The notes under the pieces were generated by a model. The model searched no databases and was not told where the DNA came from. It saw only the letters and a list, made by a program, of their open reading frames with translations. The translations under genes and the position numbers were made by a program. Below, one piece after another: positions 1 through 8,445 of a stretch of 64,000 bases of DNA; the first letter of the stretch is position 1, and every line of letters begins with the position of its first letter. The DNA is taken from assembly GCF_964026565.1 (NCBI RefSeq), contig NZ_OZ032162.1:1488001-1552000 (forward strand), in the 5' to 3' direction. Source of the DNA: Rickettsia endosymbiont of Ceutorhynchus obstrictus. GTDB taxonomy: Bacteria > Pseudomonadota > Alphaproteobacteria > Rickettsiales > Rickettsiaceae.

Positions 1-315
1 ATATAGATGATTATTTATTAGTTTAGTAGAAAGTTGTAATTTACTAGTATTATGCGCCTTGCAAAACCCTTGAATAGCTGCATCCGATGCCCCTACCGCC
101 GGACCTTTAATCTCTATTTCCTGCGGTAAAATAGATTTCGGTAAATGGGTAATATGCGCCGTGATTCTTCTGGGTCCCGAAAATACTTGAATTTTGGCAA
201 ATATTTTCTGCTCTTCAAAAATTTTCGTAAAGATATTTAAATAAGCTTCTTCAGCGGTTCTTTGCATGAAAGCCGGTATTTCTTCACTAAAAAGCTCTAA
301 TAATAATGCACTCAT
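1..315 (-). CDS. glyS: Glycyl-tRNA synthetase beta subunit, N-terminal part (cut by window edge)
   Basis: The reverse strand opens with MSALLLELFSEEIPAFMQR and continues to the left edge as about 105 residues. It includes SGPRRITAHI and EIKGPAVGASDAAIQGF, which are typical of the start of bacterial GlyS. The beta subunit carries the tRNA-recognition part of the alpha2beta2 glycyl-tRNA synthetase. The catalytic alpha subunit glyQ lies upstream on the same strand, about 740 bp away, and the gap is filled with palindromic repeats. In most bacteria the two genes are nearly contiguous. The C-terminus lies outside the window. Confidence 0.9.
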   Translation of the reverse strand, partial: MSALLLELFSEEIPAFMQRTAEEAYLNIFTKIFEEQKIFAKIQVFSGPRRITAHITHLPKSILPQEIEIKGPAVGASDAAIQGFCKAHNTSKLQLSTKLINNHLY

Positions 316-388
316 ATTAATTTTTGATTCCCTCAACTCCTAAATTTTATAATATTACCTATAGGAAATATTAAAAGTACTACCGATG

Positions 389-626
389 TCATTCCTGCCA
401 TCCCTATGTCATTCTAGCTAAAGGCGGGAATCCAGGCTTTTTTTGTCATGCTAAACTTGTTTAGCATTCTAAATTAAATCCCTCATTACATTCGGGATAG
501 CCTAGATTGCCGCGTCGGCACTTTGTGCCTCCTCGCAATGACGATTCTAGTATCCACGCAACAACGCTGGCTTGCCAACTAGGTCCAGAAAAGGCACCAA
601 AAAGGACTGGATGCCGTGGTCAAGCC
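389..626. repeat. Composite palindromic repeat region between glyS and glyQ
   Basis: The stretch contains dispersed hairpin modules seen throughout the window: gtcattctagctaaaggcgg, a 'cattgcgaggagg/gattgccgcg' arm pair, and a 'ctggatgccgtggtcaagcc' arm. No coding sequence is supported; open frames here are repeat translations. Its right end provides the target site (GGTCAAGCC, 618-626) of the next element. Confidence 0.7.
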
Positions 627-830
627 GGCGTTGTTGCATGGATACCCAAACCGTCATGGCGAGGCGCCTTTTGGCGCCGTGGCCATCCAGTTAAACATAT
701 TTTTATACTAAACTTGTTTAGTATTCTAATTAAATCCCTCATATATTCGGGATAGCCTGGATGGCCACAGCCACTTCGTGGCTTCGCCATGACGGATTTT
801 TATTAATTTTTCGATCCATGCAACAACGCT
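627..830. repeat. ~207-bp mobile palindromic element (9-bp target duplication family)
   Basis: This 204-bp element starts GGCGTTGTTGCATGG and ends CCATGCAACAACGCT. It is flanked by GGTCAAGCC at 618-626 on the left and by GGTCAAG at 831 on the right. The right flank is itself interrupted by the 188-bp element at 838-1025. The interior has the arms 'ggcgaggcgccttttggcgc' and 'gtggcttcgccatgac' around a conserved spacer containing 'taaatccctcat'. The same family occurs at 26994, 29151 and 62109. Confidence 0.7.
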
Positions 831-837
831 GGTCAAG

Positions 838-1025
838 CCCACTACTGTACGAACGTTGAAAAAAGGCTGTGTCATGCCGTGACTTGATCACGGCATCCAG
901 GAAAATAAAGCCATATTAGATTTATTTTAGAATCTTTTTATGATATTATAAGCTGGATTCCGTGGTCGTAGCCACGGAATGACAGAATTTTTACCTCTTT
1001 ATTTAAACGTTCGTACAGTAGTGGG
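838..1025 (+). repeat. 188-bp TIR element, copy A
   Basis: Starts CCCACTACTGTACGAACGTT and ends with its exact inverse, AACGTTCGTACAGTAGTGGG. The flanks TCAAG/TCAAG form a 5-bp target duplication. The inside has two further hairpins, one around 'gccgtgacttgatcacggc' and one around 'ccgtggtcgtagccacgg'. No reading frame is conserved between copies. It sits in the glyQ-glyS gap. Confidence 0.85.
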
Positions 1026-1055
1026 TCAAGCCACGGCATGACAAACATTGTTATA

Positions 1056-1925
1056 TTAATTTCCTTCCATATCCAGCCATTTACTGCAACATAATTTCGC
1101 CAAATTCCGTACCCTCAAAATGTACGAAGCGCGCTCGGTGACACTAATTACGCCGCGAGCATTTAACAAATTAAATAAATGGCTTGCTTGCATGCAATAA
1201 TCATAAGCCGGCAGCGGCAAATTCTCTTTAATTAATGCCACGCATTGCTCTTCGCAATCAGCAAAGTGCCGCAGTAACATCTCGCTATCGGCTAGCTCTA
1301 AATTAAACTTTGAAAATTGCTTTTCCGCTTCAAAATCTACTTCACTGTATTTTAAGGCTTTCTCGCCCGTTTGACCGTTCCAGTCAAGATTTTTTACTTC
1401 ATCAATGCCTTGAATATAAAGAGCTAGCCGCTCAAGTCCGTAAGTAATTTCTCCTGCCACCGGGCGGCACTCAATTCCGCCTACTTGCTGCATATAGGTA
1501 AATTGCGAGACTTCCATACCGTTACACCATACTTCCCAACCGAGACCCGACGCGCCGATAGTCGGCGATTCCCAATCATCTTCAACAAAGCGAATATCAT
1601 GTTTACTTAAATCGATCCCCAACTGCTCTAGGCTCTTTAAATATAGCTCTTGAATATTATCGGGCGAGGGTTTTAAGATAACTTGAAACTGGTAGTAATG
1701 CTGCATTCTGTTAGGGTGCATTGCATAACGACTATCACCGGGACGCCTTGAGGGCTGCACATACACCACAAACCACGGCTTCGGTCCCAACGAACGCAAC
1801 ACGGTTGCTGGATGGAATGTACCCGCCCCGACATGCGCATCATAGGGCTGCAAAATCGCACAACCGTAATCCTGCCAATAATTTTGCAAAGTTAGGATAA
1901 TTTGTTGAAAAGATAGTTTTTTCAT
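1056..1925 (-). CDS. glyQ: Glycyl-tRNA synthetase alpha subunit
   Basis: This 289-residue protein is full length for GlyQ, which activates glycine and charges tRNA-Gly together with GlyS in the cytoplasm. Family signatures are visible: FQQIILTLQNYWQDYGCAI near the N-terminus, GAGTFHPAT, YVQPSRRPGDSRYA, DDWESPTIGASGLGWEVW and EVSQFTYMQQVGG. The ATG at 1925 fits the usual start. glyS follows on the same strand, but a 188-bp element, a ~207-bp element and other hairpins separate the two cistrons. Co-transcription would have to read through about 740 bp of strong secondary structure. Confidence 0.97.
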   Translation of the reverse strand: MKKLSFQQIILTLQNYWQDYGCAILQPYDAHVGAGTFHPATVLRSLGPKPWFVVYVQPSRRPGDSRYAMHPNRMQHYYQFQVILKPSPDNIQELYLKSLEQLGIDLSKHDIRFVEDDWESPTIGASGLGWEVWCNGMEVSQFTYMQQVGGIECRPVAGEITYGLERLALYIQGIDEVKNLDWNGQTGEKALKYSEVDFEAEKQFSKFNLELADSEMLLRHFADCEEQCVALIKENLPLPAYDYCMQASHLFNLLNARGVISVTERASYILRVRNLAKLCCSKWLDMEGN

Positions 1926-2018
1926 AAAATATTAATGTGTTTGACTTGGTATTTATGTTCTATGTCATTCCTGCGAAGGCAGGAATCCAGCCTTTTCTTT
2001 TGTCATACCGTGGCTTGA

Positions 2019-2205
2019 CCCACTACTGTACGAACGTTGAAAAAAGGCTGTGTCATGCCGTGACTTGATCACGGCATCCAGGAAAATAAAGCCATATTAG
2101 ACTTATTTTGAATCTTTTTATGATATTATAAGCTGGATTCCGTGGTCGTAGCCACGGAATGACAGAATTTTTACCTCTTTATTTAAACGTTCGTACAGTA
2201 GTGGG
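2019..2205 (+). repeat. 188-bp TIR element, copy B
   Basis: This 187-bp copy has the same CCCACTACTGTACG/CGTACAGTAGTGGG ends. CTTGA on both sides is the target duplication, inside a former 'ccgtggcttgaccacgg'-type hairpin. It lies upstream of glyQ. Confidence 0.85.
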
Positions 2206-2374
2206 CTTGACCGGCGTTGTTGCATGGCTCTAAAAAAGTGCCGTATGTCATTCCTGCGAAGGCAAGAATCCAGCCTTTTCTTTTGTCATACCGTGGCTTG
2301 ACCACGGCATCCAGTCTTTTTATTAAGGTTTTTTCTGGATGCCGTGATCAAGTCACGGCATGACGGTAACGCAT
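2206..2374. repeat. Composite palindromic repeat upstream of glyQ
   Basis: Holds a half 'ggcgttgttgcatgg' arm, a 'gtcattcctgcgaaggc' arm and a complete 'ccgtggcttgaccacggc...gccgtgatcaagtcacggc' hairpin pair. No gene is seen. Confidence 0.6.
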
Positions 2375-2842
2375 TTAAATATCCACCTTCTCCCACGAGC
2401 CGTTTTGGTTTTGTTTATAGCAATCAATTAGTTTTTCCGCAACGGTTAGTTTATTGATCGATAAAAGTAAGATTTGCAAATCAACAGGTAAGTCATAAAT
2501 TATAATTATTCTTTGAAAGCGGGTAATATATTCTTTATCCTGTAAAATTTTCTCTATATCACTAGGTGAAATAATTAATAAAACGCTAGCGTCATTAGGG
2601 TTTTGTAGCTCATCGGTAATATATATCGGCTGCTTTTCAGGCATTGGGTCAAGCTTGCTGCCGTGCGGGATAAATTGCCTTCTCGAATATGTCCAGAGTG
2701 TTTTATTCAACAATTCTTGCTGTTCGCTATCCGCTACTAAAACAACACTTTTAAGATTGCCGTGGTAACATTTCTCTACCAGAAGAATTATCGCTTTTAA
2801 TAACAACTCCTGCGTCGTTTGATAAATACTAAATTGCTGCAT
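2375..2842 (-). CDS. holC: DNA polymerase III chi subunit
   Basis: This 155-residue protein has the HolC layout. An N-terminal segment (FSIYQTTQELLLKAIILLVEKCY) is followed by VVLVADSEQQELLNKTLWTYS. Next comes the characteristic 'FIPHG' turn (residues ~57-61) and a C-terminal Rossmann-like half with FQRIIIIYD. Chi links the clamp-loader complex to single-stranded DNA-binding protein; ssb is at 25346 in this window. It lies 18 bp downstream of the TPR gene on the same strand, so the two are probably co-transcribed. Sequence conservation in this family is low, so the call rests mainly on length and motif order. Confidence 0.8.
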   Translation of the reverse strand: MQQFSIYQTTQELLLKAIILLVEKCYHGNLKSVVLVADSEQQELLNKTLWTYSRRQFIPHGSKLDPMPEKQPIYITDELQNPNDASVLLIISPSDIEKILQDKEYITRFQRIIIIYDLPVDLQILLLSINKLTVAEKLIDCYKQNQNGSWEKVDI

Positions 2843-2860
2843 ATAAATATTTCCTTGTAA

Positions 2861-3805
2861 TTATAATTTAGCTTTTTGCATATCTAATATCGCTTGTTTT
2901 CGAGCTTTTGCTTCGGAGTCATTTGGGTTTAGTTCTAGTACTTTATTATAGGATTCAACGGCTAGATCGTATTTATTTAGTGCTTCTAATACACGACCTC
3001 GATTATTATAAGCATAAGAAGAATCGGGATTTAGCTTAATTGCTTTATTGCATGACTCAAGAGCTAATTCATACCTGCCAAGCCCAAGCAATATTGCTCC
3101 TCTATTATTGTAAGCCTTAAAATCACTAGGATTTAATTTAATTGCTTTATTGAATGACTCTAGTGCTAATTCATATTTTTCTAAATCAAATAAAATAATT
3201 CCTTTATTATAATAAGCATCAAAATCATCAGGAGCTAATTCTAGTACTTTGTTATATGATTCAACGGCACGCTCATATTTGCCTAATTCTTGTAATGTGA
3301 TCGCTCGCTTAAAATACCCTCTAGGATTATTAGGATTTAACTCAATAACTTTATCAAATGCCTCAAGAGCTAAATCATGCTTATTTAACTGATTTAAAAT
3401 TAGTCCTTTATTGTAATATGCTTCAAAATTCTCAGAATCTAATTCCATTGCTTTATCAAGAGTTTTAAGAGCTAGCTGATGCTTTTCAAGTACATATAAA
3501 ATGCTAGCTTTTTCAAAATATGTATCTGCTTCATCCGGGTCTAGCTGTATTGCTTTATCAAAAGCTTCAATAGCAAGCTCAAATTCTCCTAACTCTTTTA
3601 ATAATTTACCTTTATCAAAATATGCTTCAGCATCATTCGGATTTAGCTTTATTGCTTCGTCATATGCTGCTAGTTCTTTTTCGTATTCGCTCATAACCGG
3701 TTGAGGTTTATTATTAAAAAATGAAAGAGAAGGCAAATAATTACGAAAACATAAACCCACAATAAGAATAATTAAAGTGCCGGTAATTAGGTATTTGTAT
3801 GACAT
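2861..3805 (-). CDS. Membrane-anchored TPR-repeat protein
   Basis: This 314-residue protein has one N-terminal hydrophobic segment (YLITGTLIILIVGLCF, residues ~4-20). About seven consecutive 34-residue tetratricopeptide repeats follow, each with an A-Y-x-N-[KR]-G-x-[IL]-L helix and an A-x-E-[SA]-[FY]-[DN]-K-[AV] helix. TPR arrays act as protein-binding scaffolds, and the single anchor suggests the array faces the periplasm or cytoplasm from the inner membrane. The repeats are nearly identical to one another, especially residues ~110-280, which suggests recent internal duplication. The gene is divergent from the transporter at 3990. No specific partner can be named. Confidence 0.85.
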   Translation of the reverse strand: MSYKYLITGTLIILIVGLCFRNYLPSLSFFNNKPQPVMSEYEKELAAYDEAIKLNPNDAEAYFDKGKLLKELGEFELAIEAFDKAIQLDPDEADTYFEKASILYVLEKHQLALKTLDKAMELDSENFEAYYNKGLILNQLNKHDLALEAFDKVIELNPNNPRGYFKRAITLQELGKYERAVESYNKVLELAPDDFDAYYNKGIILFDLEKYELALESFNKAIKLNPSDFKAYNNRGAILLGLGRYELALESCNKAIKLNPDSSYAYNNRGRVLEALNKYDLAVESYNKVLELNPNDSEAKARKQAILDMQKAKL

Positions 3806-3989
3806 ATAAATATTTGTAATTTTATTAATGTTAATAATAATAAAAAAACTAAATATTGAAAGGATAATATGAGGAGTTGAGAATTTTATTAATCAAAATA
3901 CAATAGTGGCTATTTATAATTTACACTTTATAAATAGTTCGATTTGTCTATAATGGTTTAATATAACTAAATAGGTCGCTAAACCTTCA

Positions 3990-5243
3990 ATGAATAAATC
4001 TAAATTCATTTTTTTATCTGCTATTTCAGGTAATGTACTGGAATATTATGATTTTACGGTATATTCAGTTTTTTCACCGATTATTGGACGTGTGTTTTTT
4101 CCCGGAGAATCGGAATTTGTCGGGATTCTCTTAAGTCTTGGGGTGTTTGCCGTCGGATTTTTAACTAGACCTATAGGGGGGATAGTCTTTGGCTATATCG
4201 GCGATAGATACGGCAGGCGTATTGCTTTGATAATCTCGATGCTAGGTATGACAGTCCCCACCTTTATTATGGGCTTAATTCCCTCGTACGAGAGTATAGG
4301 GGTTTACGCCCCGGTAACATTAATTATTATGCGCCTTATACAAGGTTTATGCATTAGCGGCGAAGGCACCGGCGCGGCCATTTTCATCCTTGAACATCGG
4401 CAAAATTTAAGACCGGGTTTTACGGCCGGCTTAGTCCATGGCTCTAATATCGCCGGTACTTTAATCGCAACATTTATCGGTATTATTATTGAGCGATATT
4501 TTTCTTATATCGATTTTGCTTGGCGCTTCGCTTTCCTGCTTGGCGGTTTTATGGGACTTGCAGGGTTTTATTTACGTTTACGCGTAGCGGAAACACCGAT
4601 TTTTATCATGCTGGAGAAGAAGAAAAAAGTCCTAAAAGCCCCTTTTTCAAACGTGGTAAGAACTGCTTGGAAGTCGATGTTTATCACTATTTGCGTAGCA
4701 GCTATCGCTAGCAGCATTATGTATTTAGTGAAAACCTATATAAATGTTTTCTATCATAACGTTATGCATTACGACAATACGCTAGCCTTATCGTATTTAG
4801 CCTACTCTTCTTTTGTTGCGATGGTGGCGATGCCGCTTGCCGGTGGCACTGCCGACATTATCGGTAAATTTAGGATGCTAGTTCTTGCAAGTATTGCTAT
4901 TTTAATATTAATTTTACCGACCATGCTGTTTATGTCATCGGAAAAATTATGGCAACAAATTGCCGCACTTACGGTTCTCGGTATGCTAGCCGGAACAATA
5001 GCGGGTACGGCTTATATATTCGTTATCTCGCTATTTACGCCGGAACAAAAATTTTCCGGCGTTGCTTTTAGTTATAATTTCGGGGTGGCGATATTCGGCG
5101 GGACTTCGCCGATTATTTCCCGATGGCTTGTCGAAAAAACGGAGTTATTTTATGCCCCTGCTTTTTATATCATGATTATTGCGAGTATATTTTTGATAAT
5201 TATGTATTTGATGAGGAATATCGTTAGGCGAAACCTTCGATGA
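3990..5243 (+). CDS. MFS transporter, metabolite:H+ symporter (ProP-like) family
   Basis: This 417-residue protein has about 12 membrane segments. The family loop motif GYIGDRYGRR lies between segments 2 and 3 (residues ~68-77), and an N-terminal SGNVLEYYDFTVYS matches the ProP/MHS branch ('GN.lEwyDf'). R107-L-I-Q-G and the GEGTGA stretch in segment 4 also fit. These proteins import osmolytes or small carboxylates with protons; rickettsiae have several paralogues, so the substrate is open. The gene is transcribed alone, divergently from the TPR gene. A hairpin-rich repeat follows it. Confidence 0.9.
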   Translation: MNKSKFIFLSAISGNVLEYYDFTVYSVFSPIIGRVFFPGESEFVGILLSLGVFAVGFLTRPIGGIVFGYIGDRYGRRIALIISMLGMTVPTFIMGLIPSYESIGVYAPVTLIIMRLIQGLCISGEGTGAAIFILEHRQNLRPGFTAGLVHGSNIAGTLIATFIGIIIERYFSYIDFAWRFAFLLGGFMGLAGFYLRLRVAETPIFIMLEKKKKVLKAPFSNVVRTAWKSMFITICVAAIASSIMYLVKTYINVFYHNVMHYDNTLALSYLAYSSFVAMVAMPLAGGTADIIGKFRMLVLASIAILILILPTMLFMSSEKLWQQIAALTVLGMLAGTIAGTAYIFVISLFTPEQKFSGVAFSYNFGVAIFGGTSPIISRWLVEKTELFYAPAFYIMIIASIFLIIMYLMRNIVRRNLR

Positions 5244-5254
5244 TACTACTCACT

Positions 5255-5440
5255 ATTCAATGTCATTCCTGCGAGGTGTTGTTGCGTGGATAGGTTAAGC
5301 GGGTTCTATGTCATTCCCGTGAAAACGGGAATCCAGGCTTGTCATGCTGAACTTGTTTCAGCATCTCTTATAGTAGATCCTGAAATAAATTCAGGATGAC
5401 TATAATTTTTCTGGATTCCCGCCTGCGCGGGAATGACATC
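5255..5440. repeat. Composite gtcattcc hairpin repeat
   Basis: The outer arms gtcattcccgtgaaaacggg and cccgcctgcgcgggaatgac enclose two smaller hairpins: tgctgaacttgtttcagca and gatcctgaaataaattcagg. The same composite recurs, in part or whole, at about 7308, 9570, 21905, 30042, 32860, 36366, 41165, 45465 and 60235. Confidence 0.7.
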
Positions 5441-5478
5441 GAGGATATGCAATAATTCGTAATTCAAATAACAAATAT

Positions 5479-6318
5479 ATGACCTTACAAAATAGAGAAG
5501 TAACAAGCAAGTGGTTTACAGATTTGCGTAATCAAATATGCACTGAATTTGAAAAAATTGAACAAGAATATGCAAGGGGGGGAAATATAGAGTCTGCTAA
5601 ATTTATACGATCGCCTTGGGAAAGAACAGGCGGAGGCGGCGGGGTTATGTCCGTCATGAAGGGTGAAGTTTTTGAAAAAGTAGGGGTTAATATTTCTACT
5701 GTTTTCGGTGAGTTCTCAAAGGAATTTCGAGAACAAATCCCGGGAACGGAAAAGAGCGGAGAGTTTTTTGCTACGGGTATCTCCGTTGTTGCTCATCTTA
5801 AATCTCCTTTAGTGCCGGCAATGCATTTTAATACTCGTTATATAGAAACGTCTAATCATTGGTTTGGCGGCGGCGGGGATTTAACGCCTTTTTACCCTGA
5901 AAAGCTTGAGACGGCAAAATTCCATCAAGCTTTTAAAGAGGCTTGCGATAGGCATGATAAAGATTATTACCCTAAGTTTAAAAAACAATGCGATGAATAT
6001 TTTTACTTAAAGCATCGGAAAGAAGCAAGAGGTATCGGCGGGATATTTTTTGATTATTTAAATAGCGGCAATTTCGATAATGATTTTTCTTTTACCCAAG
6101 ATGTCGGCAAGGCTTTATTGTCGGTATATCCTGAAATTGTCAGAAAAAAAATGTTTTTGCCTTGGTCGCTAGAGCAGAAAGAATACCAGCTTATAAGACG
6201 CGGTAGATATGTGGAATTTAATTTATTATATGATCGCGGAACTAAATTCGGCTTAATGACCGACGGAAATGTTGAGGCGATATTAATGTCCCTACCGCCG
6301 GAAGTACGCTGGCCTTAA
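5479..6318 (+). CDS. hemF: Oxygen-dependent coproporphyrinogen III oxidase
   Basis: This 279-residue enzyme converts coproporphyrinogen III to protoporphyrinogen IX using oxygen, in cytoplasmic haem synthesis. Recognisable blocks are SPWERTGGGGGVMSVMKG, MHFNTRYIETSNHWFGGGGD (active-site region, residues ~115-134), LTPFYP, HRKEARGIGGIFFDYLN and the C-terminal RGRYVEFNLLYDRGTKFGL. Length and ends match the family. It is a single-gene unit; rpmG starts 116 bp downstream behind its own promoter. Confidence 0.97.
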   Translation: MTLQNREVTSKWFTDLRNQICTEFEKIEQEYARGGNIESAKFIRSPWERTGGGGGVMSVMKGEVFEKVGVNISTVFGEFSKEFREQIPGTEKSGEFFATGISVVAHLKSPLVPAMHFNTRYIETSNHWFGGGGDLTPFYPEKLETAKFHQAFKEACDRHDKDYYPKFKKQCDEYFYLKHRKEARGIGGIFFDYLNSGNFDNDFSFTQDVGKALLSVYPEIVRKKMFLPWSLEQKEYQLIRRGRYVEFNLLYDRGTKFGLMTDGNVEAILMSLPPEVRWP

Positions 6319-6353
6319 TTTTACATAAAAATACATTAACCCCAAAACATAAC

Positions 6354-6382
6354 TTGACTATTTGCTGATTTAGTTTTATTCT
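6354..6382 (+). promoter_or_regulatory. Sigma-70-type promoter for rpmG-rpsP
   Basis: TTGACT at 6354-6359 and TATTCT at 6377-6382 are separated by 17 bp. They lie about 52 bp before the rpmG start in the only non-coding stretch between hemF and rpmG. Prediction from sequence only. Confidence 0.5.
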
Positions 6383-6434
6383 GCTTCTTTTTAGAATAAT
6401 ATTTAAATAATATCCTGATTTAAGGTTTGTAATA

Positions 6435-6605
6435 ATGGCCAAAAAAAATAAAAATATTTTAGTGAAGCTGGTAAGTACCGCAGGTACCGGAGTTTTTTGG
6501 GTAAAAAAACGTAACCCGAAAACTCTAACCGAAAAGCTTTCTTTTCGTAAATATGATAAAGTAGTTAGAAAACATGTTGTTTTCAAAGAAGAAAAAATAA
6601 AATAG
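6435..6605 (+). CDS. rpmG: 50S ribosomal protein L33
   Basis: A short frame of 56 codons begins MAKKNKNILVKLVSTAGTG. It contains VKKRNPKTL and ends LSFRKYDKVVRKHVVFKEEK, the standard L33 pattern (the 'K.NPr...kL.lrKydp..r.hv.f.E.K' consensus). L33 sits on the large subunit near the exit site. The zinc-binding cysteines of the C+ form are absent, so this is the C- type. rpsP follows after 17 bp, so the two are probably one transcript. The antisense frame here is a shadow. Confidence 0.95.
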   Translation: MAKKNKNILVKLVSTAGTGVFWVKKRNPKTLTEKLSFRKYDKVVRKHVVFKEEKIK

Positions 6606-6622
6606 TATTTATTAGAGTATAT

Positions 6623-6958
6623 ATGGCAGTAAAAATCCGTTTAGCTAGAGGTGGAGCAAAAAAACGTCCTTATTATAGAGTGGTGGTAGCTAATGTAACG
6701 GCACCGCGTGACGGCAATTTTTTAGAAAAAGTCGGTACTTATAACCCGATGCTTGCAAAAGAAGATGCAAGCCGTGTAGTTTTAAAGTTAGACCGTATAG
6801 AATATTGGTTAGGTACAGGCGCACAGCCTACCGAACGTGTCGCTAGATTTATCGAAGAAGCCGGCGTTGCTCTTCCTACTTCAATTAAGAAAAAAATAGA
6901 AATTAAGGCAAAGGCTCAAAAGCCTAAACCTAGTAAAAAAGAAGCTAAGAAGGCGTAA
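6623..6958 (+). CDS. rpsP: 30S ribosomal protein S16
   Basis: This 111-residue protein starts MAVKIRLARGGAKKRPYYRV, the signature N-terminus of S16. It continues with NFLEKVGTYNPM, DRIEYWLGTGAQPTERVARF and a lysine-rich tail (KAQKPKPSKKEAKKA) of the kind found in alphaproteobacterial S16. It binds 16S rRNA early in small-subunit assembly. It is downstream of rpmG rather than in the usual rpsP-rimM-trmD-rplS cluster. trmD and rplS are together at 61-63 kb, so the classical operon is split here. Confidence 0.97.
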   Translation: MAVKIRLARGGAKKRPYYRVVVANVTAPRDGNFLEKVGTYNPMLAKEDASRVVLKLDRIEYWLGTGAQPTERVARFIEEAGVALPTSIKKKIEIKAKAQKPKPSKKEAKKA

Positions 6959-6989
6959 GTTTAAGGAATAAAGCTCGTAATTACGGTAG

Positions 6990-7670
6990 GCAATGGGCGT
7001 TGTCGCCTGGATCAAAAAATTAATACCAAAAACCCGTCATTGCGAGAAGGGAAGCGCGTTGTTGCATGGCTCGATCTTACCCCGTCATTGCGAGGAGATG
7101 CGTAGCATCGACGTGGCAATCTAAGAAAAAATAGCAAAAAATGCTATGGAAATTATTATTTTCTAGATTGCCGTGTTCCTTCCAGTCACGACGTTGTTGC
7201 ATGGCTCGATAAAAGCAGCAGTATGCCATTCCCGCTTTCGCGGGAATGACATCAAAAATTCGAGCCATGCAACAACGCCGGAGGGACGAAGTCTAGAGCG
7301 GCAATCCAGGAAAAATAGTCATCCTGAATTTATTTCAGGATCTATTACAAAGATGCTGAAACGAGTTCAGCATGACGAATATTAGATTGCCGCGGCGGCA
7401 CTACGTCCCCGCCTCGCAATGACGATTCCGGTATCCACGAATACCCCTAGCTTTGTTGCATGGATACCCCAAACGTCATTGCGAGCGACCAAAGGGAGCG
7501 CGGCAATCTAGGAAAAAAGTCATCCTGAATTTATTTCAGGATCTATTACAAAGATGCTGAAACGAGTTCAGCATGACGAATATTAGATTGCCACGTCGGG
7601 ACTACGTCCCTCCTCGCAATGACGATTCCGATATCCACGCAACACCCCTTCACAATGACAAGTTTTTCTC
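6990..7670. repeat. Nested palindromic repeats, 0.7 kb without genes
   Basis: The stretch is built from 'cattgcgaggaga...gattgccgtg' arm pairs, 'gttgttgcatggctcga/tcgagccatgcaacaacgcc' outer arms, 'cattcccgctttcgcgggaatg' hairpins, and two close copies (about 7308-7400 and 7518-7630) of the 'gtcatcctgaatttatttca' module. Short open frames are repeat translations. Segments here recur almost verbatim at 7878-8040, so duplication within the locus is likely. Confidence 0.7.
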
Positions 7671-7705
7671 TTGTCATATCCTTCTACAAAACTGTAGATA
7701 TTCAT

Positions 7706-7780
7706 GCCGGATTAGCTCAGTGGTAGAGCAACCGCCTTGTAAGCGGTAGGTCATCAGTTCAAATCCGATATCCGGCACCA
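7706..7780 (+). tRNA. tRNA-Thr (anticodon TGT)
   Basis: The acceptor arms GCCGGAT/ATCCGGC pair fully, and the D-arm is GCTCAGTGGTAGAGC. The anticodon stem ACCGC/GCGGT encloses CTTGTAA (anticodon TGT), and the T-loop is TTCAAAT. CCA is encoded at 7778-7780. The T-stem has one A-C mismatch. Confidence 0.95.
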
Positions 7781-7877
7781 TGCACAAAGAATTTACAAAA
7801 ATCAATAACTTATACACTGCTATATTTTTATCTTTCCGTGATACCTCTCATAGCTATAAGTCATGCTTTAACTCCAA

Positions 7878-8230
7878 GCGGCGTTGTTGCATGGCTCGAT
7901 CTTACCCCGTCATTGCGAGGAGATGCTAGCTATCTCCGTGGCAATCTAAGAAAAAATAGCAAAAAATGCTATGGAAATTATTATTTTCTAGATTGCCGTA
8001 CTCCTTCCGGTCGCGACGTTGTTGCACCGACGTTGTTGCATGGATGGTTAAAATCGCTTAAAACTTGTCATACCGTGGCTTGACCACGGTATCCAGAAAA
8101 AATTAAAAAGCCTGACTGGATGCCGTGGTCAAGCCACGGCATGACATCGCGGTACTTTTAAAGAATACCCAAAATATAGCAATTTTCGATCCATGCAACA
8201 AAGCCTGTTGCACCCTGGAACAGCTTTTCA
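7878..8230. repeat. Nested palindromic repeats including an empty 188-bp element target
   Basis: The first half repeats 7067-7200 nearly base for base. The second half (about 8040-8206) has the intact hairpin 'ccgtggcttgaccacgg' at 8073-8089. The same surrounding sequence occurs at 9776-10127 with a 188-bp element inserted at exactly this CTTGA. No coding sequence is seen between tRNA-Thr and the antitoxin gene. Confidence 0.75.
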
Positions 8231-8402
8231 ACTATTCCGGCCGTGATTTTAGCTAAATATTTGCATAAGTCAACTTGATTTTCAAAAAAAACTTACAATT
8301 ATATTATAAATAAGCATATTCTACTTTTAGTGGCATTATTACGTCGGTATTTACTCATAATTTTTTATTTTTTAAACCATTTACTTTTGTAAAAAAAAAC
8401 GT

Positions 8403-8429
8403 TATGTTATATCAGATAATGATAACATA
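8403..8429 (+). promoter_or_regulatory. Inverted repeat, probable VapBC operator
   Basis: TATGTTAT (8403-8410) and ATAACATA (8422-8429) form a perfect 8-bp inverted repeat with an 11-bp spacer, ending 16 bp before the antitoxin start. Ribbon-helix-helix antitoxins bind such sites and autorepress; binding here is inferred. Confidence 0.5.
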
Positions 8430-8445
8430 CATAAGGAGGCTTACT

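Noticed and set aside
507..755. Open frames in intergenic repeats (also at 7838, 9619, 26954, 29174, 36263, 62080 and others)
   Set aside because: They translate the dispersed palindromes, share peptides such as VIPAKAG and HPEFISGS across sites, and have no start signals.
6242..6586. 114-codon minus-strand frame over rpmG
   Set aside because: Antisense to the clear L33 gene and the end of hemF.
8404..8445. Upstream ATG extending the VapB antitoxin by 14 residues
   Set aside because: It would place the operator-like inverted repeat inside the gene, while a strong AAGGAGG precedes the ATG at 8446.
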